64,000 nucleotides of DNA, taken from contig NZ_JADKPT010000002.1 in NCBI RefSeq assembly GCF_015351595.1, positions 434,001 to 498,000 on the forward strand. Direction: 5' to 3'. Position 1 is the stretch's first letter, and every line of letters starts with the position of its first letter. The stretch is from Flavobacterium sp. LC2016-12 (GTDB taxonomy: Bacteria > Bacteroidota > Bacteroidia > Flavobacteriales > Flavobacteriaceae). The notes beneath the pieces are model-generated. The model did no database searches and had not been told where the DNA came from. It saw only the letters and a program-made list of their open reading frames with translations. Both the position numbers and the translations under genes were made by a program. Below, piece by piece: positions 8,895 through 19,400 of the stretch.

Positions 8895-11800
8895 ATGAAG
8901 AAAATCCTACTATTCATAACTTTATTTTACGGTTTTTCAAATTCACTCTATTCCCAGGAAACTTCTGAGAATGGAGTTGTTTCGTTTTCATTACCTATCA
9001 GAAATTCATTAAAGTTTAATAGATATTTAATCAATCCAACATTTAGTTTTGTTCGCGAATCAAACCCTTATGTAAGTTTTTATAACAAAAGACAATGGGT
9101 TCAGTTTGATGATGCGCCAAATACTTATTTATTCAATTATTCCGGTCGTTTCAGAGAAAACGAAGCTTTTGCAGTTGGCTTATTTCAGCAAAATTATGGT
9201 CTGATGACCGTTTTTGGCGGAGTAGTCAATTTTGCTCATAACATCGTTTTACAGGAAGATAGTAACTTAACATTTGGTTTAAATGCCGGAGTATATCAAA
9301 GCGGATTAGACAAGGGAAAAATAGTTTCTGACGACCCAACTATTCTAAACGGTGACTATCCTTCAAATACATTACTTACTGTTAATCCTGGTATCAATTA
9401 CGGTACTGCACTTCTTGATTTCGGACTATCGGTAAACAATCTTATTCTTTACAATTTCGGTACAGGAGTGGTAAAAGACGATCCGGAAAGAGCGATCGAA
9501 TTACACGCTATGTATACCGGGTATCTTGATAGTTATGGCTTTTTTGACAGAAGTAAATTTTCAGGTATTGTAAAAACAGAAATTAAAAAAGACAAAACAG
9601 TTCTTTCAGGACTTGCCGTGATTGCTATTCCACAGGGAGTATGGGCACAGGCAGGATACAATACATTATACGGAATTTCGGCAGGGCTTGGTGTAAATAT
9701 TTCACCAAGCATTGCTGTTGAATATAATTACGAAAGAGGAATGGGCAACCTAACTAATTTAGGTGCTTCCCATGAATTTGTAATTGCTTATAAATTCAAA
9801 AGTAAAAATTACTATTACGGTGATGATGATGAAGGTTCGCTTATTGATCCTTCAAGACCAAAACCGGTAATGGCTAAAAAATCCACTGCGCCAGTTACAA
9901 GAGTTGATGGAGCGGAGAAAGCCAGATTAGCTGCTGAAGCAAAAGCTGTGGCAGATGCTGAAGCAAAACAAGTAAGACTAGCTGCTGCTGAAAAAGCAAA
10001 AGCGGATGCTGAGGCGGCAAGAGTAAAATTATTAGCAGATAATAAAGCTAAAGTTGATGCTGCAGAAGCACAAAAATTAAAATTAGCTGCAGATGCTAAA
10101 GCGAAAGCCGATGCTGTAGCTGCTGCGAGAGCGCAAACAGCAAATGCGAATAAAGCAGTTTCAACAGAACAAAAGACACAAGCTCAATTGGCGGCCGATA
10201 AAGCCAGAGCCGATGCTGAAGCACGCAGAATAAAATTAGCTGCAGATAATAAAGCAAAAGTAGATGCTGCTGCTGCTGCGAGAGCACAAGCATTAACTGC
10301 AAGCAAAACAGCAACTGGAGAACAAAAAACAGCGGCACAATTAGCTGCAGACAAATCTAAAGCAGATGCTGAAGCATTAAGATTAAAACTAGCTGCAGAC
10401 AAATCAAAAGCCGATGCTGAAGCCGCAAAAGCGAAAGCGGCCGCTACTAAGCAAGAGCCACAAAAAACGGCGGCACAATTAGCTGCTGACAAAGCGAAAG
10501 CTGATGCTGAAACACTACAGATTAAGTTAGCTGCCGACGCAAAAGCAAAAGCAGATGCTGCAGAAGCGAAAAGAAAAGCGGATATAAAAGCAAAAGCGGA
10601 AGCCGCAGATCTTCAATCCATTTTAGCCGCAGATGCAAAAGCAAAAGCAGATTCAGATGCGTATCAGGCAAAATTAGCTGCTGATGCAAAAGCAAAAGCT
10701 GCTGCTGATTCAAAAACTAAAGCAAATATTGATGCTGCAAATAAGGCAAAGTTAGCTGCTGATGCGAAAGCAAAAGCTGCTGAAGAAGCTGCTTTAAAAG
10801 AAAAATTAGCTGCTGATGCGAAGGCGAAAGCTGATGCAGAAGCAAGACAAGCGTTAATAGCTGCAGAAGCAAAAGCAAAAGCGGATGCCGAAGCATTGAA
10901 AATAAAACTAGCTGCTGATGCCAAAGCAAAAGCTGATGCAGAAGCACTACAAGCAAAATTAGCTGCCGATGCAAAAGTGAAGGCCGATGCTGATGCGCTA
11001 CAAGCAAAACTTGTTGCTGATGCCAAAGCAAAAGCTGACGCAGAAGCATTACAAGCAAAATTAGCTGCCGATGCTAAAGCTAAAGCTGACGCAGAAGCAT
11101 TACAAGTAAAATTAGCTGCTGATGCTAAAGCAAAAGCGGATGCAGAAGCACAACAAGCAAAATTAGCTGCCGATGCTAAAGCCAAAGCGGATGCAGAAGC
11201 ATTACAAGCAAAATTAGCTGCCGATGCAAAAGCAAAAGCCGATGCAGAAGCACTACAAGCGAAACTAGTTGCTGACGTGAAAGCGAAAGCTGATATGGAA
11301 GCATTGCAGGCAAAATTAATTGCTGATGCAAGAGTTAAGGCAGATGCTGAAGCTACTGCAAAAGCAAAAGCTGAAGCAGAAGCAAAAAAATTACAAGAAG
11401 CTGAAGATGCGCGTGTAGCAAAACTTGAAGCTGATGCAAAAGCGAAAGCCGATGCAGAAGCATTACAAGCAAAATTAGCTGCAGATGCAAAAGCAAAAGC
11501 TGATGCAGAAGCACTACAGGCAAAATTAGCTGCCGATGCTAAAGCGAAAGCCGATGCAGAAGCATTACAAGCAAAATTAGCGGCGGATGCAAAAGCGAAA
11601 GCAGATGCGGAAGCACTAAAAGCGAAATTAGCAGCCGATGCCAAAGCGAAAGCAGATGCAGAAGCATTACAAGCAAAACTTGCAGCTGATGCCAAAGCGA
11701 AAGCGGATGCAGAAGCACTACAGGCAAAATTAGCTGCTGATGCCAAAGCGAAAGCAGATGCAGAAGCATTACAAGCGAAACTTGCAGCAGATGCAAAAGC

Positions 11801-13289
11801 GAAAGCAGATGCAGAAGCTCTTAGAGTAAAACAAGAGGCTGATGCCAAAGCAAAAGTGGAAGAAGAAGCATTACAAGCGAAATTAGCTGCCGATGCTAAA
11901 GCGAAAGCAGATGCAGAAGCAGTACAGGCGAAATTAGCTGCTGATGCAAAAGCCAAAGCAGATATGGAAGCTTTACAAGCTAAACTGCTTGCAGACGCTA
12001 AAGTAAAAGCGGATGCTGAAGCTACTGCAAAATTGCAAGCTGAAGCGGAAGCGAAGCAATTACAAGTAGCAGAAGAAGCTCGTTTAGCAAAATTAGCTGC
12101 TGATGCTAAAGCAAAAGCTGATGCAGAAGCCCTTCAGGCAAAGCTTGCAGCAGATGCTAAAGCCAAAGCGGATGCAGAAGCATTAAAAATAAAACAAGCA
12201 GCTGATGCCAAAGCGAAAGCTGAGGAAGATGCTGTAAGAGCTAAACTTGAAGCTGAGGAAAAAGCGAAAGCCGATGCAGACGCACTTCAGTTAAAATTGG
12301 CTGCTGATGCCAAAGCGAAAGCTGATGCGGAAGCATTACAAGCCAGACTGGCTGAAGAAGCAGAATTGAAAGCTAAGTTAGCAGCAGATGCAGCAGCAGC
12401 AGCAGCAGCGTCAGCTCCAAAAGATGATTCAGCAAAAGAAATCGAGGCTTTATCAAAAGCTATAGATGCAGCAATTACATCACAAAAAGAGCTTTATGCA
12501 CAGTTTACAACAACAGTGGCCAAAAAGCAAAAAGACCTGGATGATCTTAGAGAAGAAAATGATTTAAGTGAAAAAGGAATCTACAGAGAACCTAAACCGT
12601 TTAAAAGTGTTGCTGCAGAAAACAGTCAGTTAGAGGCTTTCAAAGTACAGCTTGCTGATGCAAACAGAACATCAAAAGAGGAGCTTATCAAGCTTACTAA
12701 TTTATATAACCAAAGATTAAGAAAAGTTCCAAATAAAAATGATGCTTTAAACAAAGCTTATCTTGAAAAGATAAACCAATTGAAAGCGGCTCAATTACAA
12801 ATGGAACAAGATAGTGCTGCGTTATTGGCGAATTTAGAACGTATCAAAGCGGAAACTGAGATCGAGAAAAAACGTAGAATTAAGCGTGCAGCTTATGAAA
12901 ATGATGAAGGAAGATACAATCAGGATGTTGCAGCTCTTAAACGTATTAAGGAAAATACAAAAATAAGTAGTACACCATTAACGGCAAGTGATTTTGATTT
13001 TGGTGAAGATCAGTCAAATATGCAGATCATCAAGAACATCAAAAATTCTGAAAATGGTTATTATATGATTATTGCAGTTCACAGCAGTGTTGAAAAAAGA
13101 GATGAATTCCTGACTAAGGCAGTTGCTGCAGGACGATCAGACGTTAATTTCTTTTACAATATAGCGACAAGTAAATATTATATCTATTACGAGAAATTTG
13201 AAGGTTTATCTGAAGCAACTAAGGCATTAGAAGCAAAAGGTAACAAGCCATATAACGGGAAAATGGCCATCGTAAAAGTGGAGAATTAA
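8895..13289 (+). CDS. sprD: Gliding motility protein SprD: PorP/SprF barrel, long Ala-rich repeat region, SPOR-like end
   Basis: The 1,464-residue protein has four parts. A signal peptide (cleavage near LYSQE) leads into a PorP/SprF-type outer-membrane barrel to about residue 305, with the NP-x-F, R-x-W and AP-x-TY signature region near the N-terminus. Residues about 341-1175 are a repetitive Ala/Lys/Asp/Glu helical region built on a 17-residue unit. Residues about 1178-1355 are a less repetitive coiled-coil segment. The last 90 residues (GYYMIIAVHS to MAIVKVEN) look like a SPOR peptidoglycan-binding domain. In F. johnsoniae sprD supports gliding and SprB function. I infer an outer-membrane barrel anchored to the cell wall by its C-terminus. 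There is no frameshift in the repeat. Confidence 0.85.
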   Translation: MKKILLFITLFYGFSNSLYSQETSENGVVSFSLPIRNSLKFNRYLINPTFSFVRESNPYVSFYNKRQWVQFDDAPNTYLFNYSGRFRENEAFAVGLFQQNYGLMTVFGGVVNFAHNIVLQEDSNLTFGLNAGVYQSGLDKGKIVSDDPTILNGDYPSNTLLTVNPGINYGTALLDFGLSVNNLILYNFGTGVVKDDPERAIELHAMYTGYLDSYGFFDRSKFSGIVKTEIKKDKTVLSGLAVIAIPQGVWAQAGYNTLYGISAGLGVNISPSIAVEYNYERGMGNLTNLGASHEFVIAYKFKSKNYYYGDDDEGSLIDPSRPKPVMAKKSTAPVTRVDGAEKARLAAEAKAVADAEAKQVRLAAAEKAKADAEAARVKLLADNKAKVDAAEAQKLKLAADAKAKADAVAAARAQTANANKAVSTEQKTQAQLAADKARADAEARRIKLAADNKAKVDAAAAARAQALTASKTATGEQKTAAQLAADKSKADAEALRLKLAADKSKADAEAAKAKAAATKQEPQKTAAQLAADKAKADAETLQIKLAADAKAKADAAEAKRKADIKAKAEAADLQSILAADAKAKADSDAYQAKLAADAKAKAAADSKTKANIDAANKAKLAADAKAKAAEEAALKEKLAADAKAKADAEARQALIAAEAKAKADAEALKIKLAADAKAKADAEALQAKLAADAKVKADADALQAKLVADAKAKADAEALQAKLAADAKAKADAEALQVKLAADAKAKADAEAQQAKLAADAKAKADAEALQAKLAADAKAKADAEALQAKLVADVKAKADMEALQAKLIADARVKADAEATAKAKAEAEAKKLQEAEDARVAKLEADAKAKADAEALQAKLAADAKAKADAEALQAKLAADAKAKADAEALQAKLAADAKAKADAEALKAKLAADAKAKADAEALQAKLAADAKAKADAEALQAKLAADAKAKADAEALQAKLAADAKAKADAEALRVKQEADAKAKVEEEALQAKLAADAKAKADAEAVQAKLAADAKAKADMEALQAKLLADAKVKADAEATAKLQAEAEAKQLQVAEEARLAKLAADAKAKADAEALQAKLAADAKAKADAEALKIKQAADAKAKAEEDAVRAKLEAEEKAKADADALQLKLAADAKAKADAEALQARLAEEAELKAKLAADAAAAAAASAPKDDSAKEIEALSKAIDAAITSQKELYAQFTTTVAKKQKDLDDLREENDLSEKGIYREPKPFKSVAAENSQLEAFKVQLADANRTSKEELIKLTNLYNQRLRKVPNKNDALNKAYLEKINQLKAAQLQMEQDSAALLANLERIKAETEIEKKRRIKRAAYENDEGRYNQDVAALKRIKENTKISSTPLTASDFDFGEDQSNMQIIKNIKNSENGYYMIIAVHSSVEKRDEFLTKAVAAGRSDVNFFYNIATSKYYIYYEKFEGLSEATKALEAKGNKPYNGKMAIVKVEN
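9916..12400 (+). repeat. 51-bp in-frame repeat array in sprD
   Basis: Roughly 45-50 units of 17 codons, consensus AKAKADAEALQAKLAAD, run through sprD. In the middle (about 10900-12330) many units are identical in protein but differ in synonymous codons (gct/gca/gcc/gcg for Ala, aaa/aag for Lys, tta/ctt/cta for Leu). Irregular spacers such as ATAKAKAEAEAKKLQEAEDAR occur twice (about 11350 and 12010), suggesting that a larger block of several units was itself duplicated. Confidence 0.9.
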
Positions 13290-13303
13290 TAGAGTTAAAG
13301 TTG

Positions 13304-13321
13304 GTCCTCTTTTCGGAGGAC
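13304..13321 (+). other. Hairpin between sprD and sprB
   Basis: GTCCTC (13304-13309) pairs with GAGGAC (13316-13321) around a 6-nt loop, 15 bp after the sprD stop codon. No T run follows, so it looks more like a message-processing or stabilising hairpin than a terminator. Read-through into sprB is expected. Confidence 0.5.
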
Positions 13322-13409
13322 GTAATAATAATAAATGTTATATAATACGAAGTGTTTTATTCAATAATGCCCCTTAAAGGATAAAATGTAAGTAAACAAA
13401 AAAAAGATT

Positions 13410-16400
13410 ATGAGAAAGCCTACTAACCTAAGATTGATTTTATTGACTTTGTTTTTATTACAAAGTTATTTTATGCTAGCACAAAATCATATACCTTTTA
13501 CTTCAAGGTTTGATACGAGTATTAGAGGAGATATGATGCTTATTGGTAATAGTGTTGTTAATAGAGATAACAATAAGAAAAATGAGTATGCTAACGATGC
13601 TTTTATCGGAACTACAGATAATAACTCGGAGAACATGCAATATGTTGATATTGATAATGATCCCGATACTTTTAGCTCAAGTGCTGCAAGTTTAAAGGTG
13701 CCGGATGCAAGCAGAGCTTGTTACAAAATTGTGTATGCAGGATTGTATTGGTCAGGTGTTTATACACAAGCTTCTTTAGATAACAAAACGGTAAAGCGAA
13801 GTGATTTAGGTGAGGTAAAGTTTAAGCTTGCCAACGAAACAACTTATAATAAAATTACAGGAACGTTAATTTACGATTATTACAATAATACTCCAAAAAC
13901 AACAAATGGTGATCAAATACCCTATGCTTATTATTATGATGCTACAGACCTGTTAAAAGCTTCAAAAAACCCTGAAGGAGAATATATAGTTGCAAATATT
14001 AATGCTGCTCGCGGTAAATTGAGTAATGGAGGGTATGCAGCAGGATGGTCCTTGTTTGTTATTTATGAAGATCCAAACTCAAGCGCAAAATATATTACTG
14101 CTTACGATGGATTTAGCTGGATCAAAGCTAATGGTAGTCCTTTGACTTATTCAGTTTCAGGTTTTAAAACCATTCCAACAGGAAATGTAAAAGTAAAATT
14201 AGCTTTTTCAGCTTTAGAAGGAGATGCAAATACGCCAGGAGATACTTATTCAGTAAATGGTACACAGGTTTATACTAACGAGCGTAAAAAAGACAATTTC
14301 TTTTGTAGTGTTATTAATGATCTTTCGGGAAACAATCTCGCAAGAAGACCAGCAAGTACAAATACACTTGGTTTTGATGCAGGTATTATCAATTTGAATA
14401 ATACCAATAATGCTATTATTAAAAATGGCGATAAAAAAGCTGATTTACAATTAACGACCAGTGGTGATGGTTATGGTGTTTATTTTAATGCTTTTAACGT
14501 AGAAGTTATAGCGCCTCAAATATTTTTAACAAAAATTGTAAAAGACACAGACGGAAAAGATATCGGAGGAAAGAATGTGACACTTGGTCAGCAGCTGCGT
14601 TATGAAATTACTATTCAAAATAAGGGTAATGATGATGCAACTTCTTTAGTTATTACGGACCAGTTACCAATAAACGTTATTTTTGATCAGTCAAAAGACT
14701 TACTTCCGTTACCAGATGGAATTAGAGTTAAAACACCTTATGATCCTGTTACAAGAAAAATAGTATTTGAGGTAACAGATCCCTTGTTAATTACAAAAAA
14801 CAATCCTACTGTAAGCACTATTGCTTTTAAAGTTCAGGTTGTTCCTGATTGTCATTCGTTAAGTGAGGCTTGTTCTAATAGTATCGATAACCAGGCCTTT
14901 GCTACTTACAAAGGTAAGGAAAACACCAATTTTTCAATCGATGAAACAGATCCGCAAGGAAGTGTTAATTCAACTGAAGGTTGTGCCGTAACACCAAAAG
15001 CCACAAACTTTTTAGTAGGTATAGACGGTTGTAAATATACTGAAAATGTAACCTTATGTACAGATAGCGTTGATCTTATTCCAGCAAAAGGATATGAAAC
15101 GTACACATGGTATAGTGATGCGGCAATGACCAATAAAATTGGCGAAGGAAAACCATTTAATGTGACTAAAGAAGGAACATATTATGTGTATAACTTAGCA
15201 GCAGCACCATGTAGATCTATCTCACAATCTTTTGTGGTAACTCGTTTTAAAAGTACAAGTCCAAATCCTGTGCTACCTTTCGCAAGTGAAACTGTAACTT
15301 GTGCCGATAACGGTAAACCGTTTCCAAACATTTATTTGTGTGGTGGTAATGCTAAAAAAGAAATAAAAACAAATATCACAGATGCATCCAATATAGTATG
15401 GGAGCGTTTCGTTGAAGGTAGCTGTACCGTAGCAACGGGTAAAAACTGTCCGAATGAAGCATTGGCAAGTACTGGAAACCCAAGTGAACTTTGTAAATGG
15501 GAGCAAGTAGGAACAGGATCTGATTATACTGCAAGTGAAAAAGGAAAATACAGATTAACGGTTACCTATAAAGGTGGAGTTTGTTTCAATCGTTTTTATT
15601 TTGATGTTTATAAAAATCCTTTAACTCCAACAGAAAAGCACACCGATATTATTTGTTCAACAAATGGTAGTATTACAGTTGAAGGTGTTCCAAGCGGATA
15701 TGAGTATGCAATCAGCACAGATCCAAATGGAGCTATCGGAGCATATCAGCCAACTAATGTATTTCCAATAAGTACTCCTGGTTCTTATACTGTGCATGTT
15801 AGGCAGACTATTGTAACTGATTTCCCATGTGATTTTACAGTTGAAAACATTCTTATAAGAAAAAGAGATATTGATGTTAAGACAGTGATAACACAACCTC
15901 TTTGTGCAGGTGCTAAGGGTAGTGTTGACGTTGCTGCAAATAATGTGCAACCAAATTATACTTTTGTAATCAAGCAAGGTAATACCACAATTCAAAGTGT
16001 TGGACCAGTTTCTAAAAATACTACAAAATTCGATTTACTTGAGGGCGATTATGTACTTACCGTAACGACAGCTGATGGCTGTACCTATTCAAGTGATATA
16101 AATATAGACGCACCTGATCCACTTACCGCAACTTATGACGTAAAATCACTGACAGCTTGTTCAGATGGAGAAATTACAATAAACCCTAAAGGTGGTACAA
16201 AACCTTATTTTTACTCTATAAATGGGCAGCCATATGTTTCTTCTGATGATAAAATTATAGTTAAAAGTCCAGGTGGTAGCTATAGCATTATAGTTGCTGA
16301 CAGTAATGACTGTACCTATACAATTCCAACATTTTCTGTAAATCCTATTGCTAAACCAACAGTTACTATAAATTCAAAAAATTTAAATTGTTACAATGCT

Positions 16401-19400
16401 AAAGAAGGAGAAATTTCGATTACAGTTACTCCTGCAGATTCTGGTTATACCGTTTCTTATAGTGTCGCTGGAGTTGCCGGCGGTGCATATACATCTTTAC
16501 CAACAACAGGTTTAGTTGCCGGGGATTATAAGGTTACAGTAAAATATACAATAAACGGAGTAGAATGTACTGATCCGGAAAAAATTATTAAGATTACAGG
16601 GCCTGGAGCTACGCTAACTGCTTCTGCTGGTGTTGCTGAATTGTCAGGTTGCGGCCCGACAGGGAATACTAAACAAGGAATGGTTAGAATTACCAATCCT
16701 CAGGGAGGTGTACCTTTTCCTGCACCAGATTTATACCGATATAGTTTTGACGGAGGAGATACTTATATTAAAGATAATTTTGCCTACATAAACCCAAGCA
16801 AAACACCTATTACATTATATATTAAAGATGCTGCTGGGTGTGTTTTTCCGATGTCAGGTATTATTTTAGACGAAAAACCGGCTGATCCTATATTTAGTGA
16901 TCCTGTTTTAACTTATAATTGTAAAGGAGAAGGGACAGCTACAGTAACGGTTAATGCCGATGCAAGTTCAAATTATAGCTATTCTTACTATTTAGGGAAA
17001 CCGGATCCTGCAAATCCTTCTAATTATATTTATACTTTAAATACAAATTCTCCGGCTTATATCTTTAAAGATATTCCTGTTGGAGATTATAAAATTAAAG
17101 TAGAGTACAATTTAGTATCTGTTCCAACTTTTAGTAATTTACTAAAAGAGGATTTTGGAAGCGGACCTCCAACGACAGCTCCTGGAATTGCTGCGGCATA
17201 TTGCTTCAATGACCAAAGAGTTAATCCACCTTATCTATGTAAATTCCCTGATGGAACACCAAGTCAATCTGTAGAAGATAATGCCTACTCCGTTGCTAGT
17301 TTTTTCTGGAGAGGAGATGATAAACTGTCAAATAATAGTGGCGCATGGTTCCACTTTAAAGATCATACTACAAACCCTAATAACTTAGATAACACGGGAG
17401 ACCCTGATGGTAGATATTTATTAGTAAATGTTGGTAATGCTGCTGGGAAATATGGTATTTTATACAGTAAACCAATTGCAGATGTTATACCTAATCAAGA
17501 CGTTATTGTTGACTTTTACGTAGGAAATTTATTAATGCCTTCTTATGATAGTGCTGCTCCAATTATTAGAATTGAATTAATTGATTCTAAAGGTAATGTA
17601 GTAGCGAGAGATGATACAGGAGAAATTGCGCCTGGCTTAAATCATCCTGATAGAAAAAAATGGGTTCCGATTAGTATTAAACTAAATCCTGGAGCGAACA
17701 CCAATTTAACTTTTGTGATACGTTCGGGAAGTGAAGTATTTAATGGAAACGATTTAGTGATTGACGATGTTTGGGTACGTCAGTTGCCAAAATCATGTTT
17801 AGCTGATAAAATATTAAATCTTAAAGTAGAAGATAAAAAGGCATTTACAGCTAAAGTTGATAACATAAACGGAGTTAAATGTAAAGGTGATACAAATGGT
17901 TCTTTCAACATTGTAGTTGAAAATTTTGACACTACAAATGGATTCTTTTATACATTAAACGGATCTGCGAATCCAATTGTTTGGCAAAATTCTAAAGTTT
18001 CTCCTGTACCAGTAATTGACAGGGCAGAAGGGACATATGATATTCGTGTTCGTTATGCTGACGATGCTGCATCTTGTAATTTTACTATTAAGCCTAAAGT
18101 TACTGCACCACAAGCTTTTATTGTAAATGCTATTGCTACGACAGCAACTTGTAAGGTTGGTGCAACGGTTACTGCATCAGCAGTTGGTGGAACTGGTGCT
18201 AACACTTTAACAATTAAAGATAAAAATTCACCGTTTACTAAAACATTCCCAAGTGATGGTATCTTAAAAGATATTCCTCCAGGAACCTATACTGTATCTG
18301 GAGTTGATGCAAACGGATGTCAGGATGCCAGAGATTCTGATTTGATTATCGATAAACCGGAAAACCCTACTGCAGAAGTAGTTAAAGACGCAGGTTTATG
18401 TTTTGGTACAAATGCTAAAATCACTGTAAAAATTACAGGTGGAGTAGGTAAATACACGTATCAGGTAAGTACAAACGGAGGTGTTACATATAGTAATCCT
18501 AGTGCACCTTTTGATGGGCCTACATTTACCTATATCGCAACGGCATCTGGTATTACATATGACTTTTTAATTACGGACAGCAATAATTGTGAGGCTGCTG
18601 CGGTAAGTCAAAAAATTGATAAAGCAATAACAGCTAAAGCGGATATTACTGCTCCATTAACTTGTAAATCTGGAAATGCTGCAAATGCAACTATTGAAGT
18701 TACGATTGATGGAGGAACAAGTCCTTATACTTATACTGTTAAAAATAAAGCAACAAATACTGTTTTATTTACAAGTGGATCCATTACAGGACCAAAATTC
18801 ACTTATTCTGCAGCAACAGCAGCAACTTATGTTTTTGATATTAAAGATGCAAACGACTGTTCTTTCCCTGTAGAAAAAACAGTTAGTACAAAAGCGGAAC
18901 CAACGGCAACGTATAAAGTAGAAAACGTTACTTGTTTTGGTGCAGCTAATGGCTATATTGATATTACAGCAGGTAATGGTACTACGCTATTTACATATCA
19001 GTTTAATGGTACTGGTCCTTTTACAGGTACAACTCATTACGGTCCTTTAGCAGGATCTGTTGCAGGAATTGAATATTCATTTATTGTAAAAGATGCTACA
19101 CAATGTACTAAGGAATACAAATTCAAAGTTTATCAGCCGACAGACATTACGGCTTCGGCTTCGATTACGACTCCATACACTTGTGAGACCAAAGCAACTA
19201 TTACAGCATCAGCATCTGGTGGAAATGGAGGCTTTACTTATGTATTAAAAAATGGAACGACAACTGTAGCTACAAATACAGATGGTATATTTCCAAATTT
19301 AATTGCAGCAGGAACCTATACAGTTGAAATTACGGATAGCGAAGACTGTTCTAAAACAGTTTCTGCTGGAACAATTGTAGCATTGAATTCTCCGGCAGGA

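Noticed and set aside
10664..11956. 430-residue open frame antisense to sprD, rich in Ala-Ser-Phe repeats
   Set aside because: It is the mirror of the 51-bp sprD repeat. Regular Ala, Lys and Asp codons on one strand leave the other strand free of stops, and the result has no signal, motif or start region.
10000..12400. Possible CRISPR-like regular repeat
   Set aside because: The units abut without unique spacers and keep a 17-codon frame throughout, so they are coding repeats of SprD.
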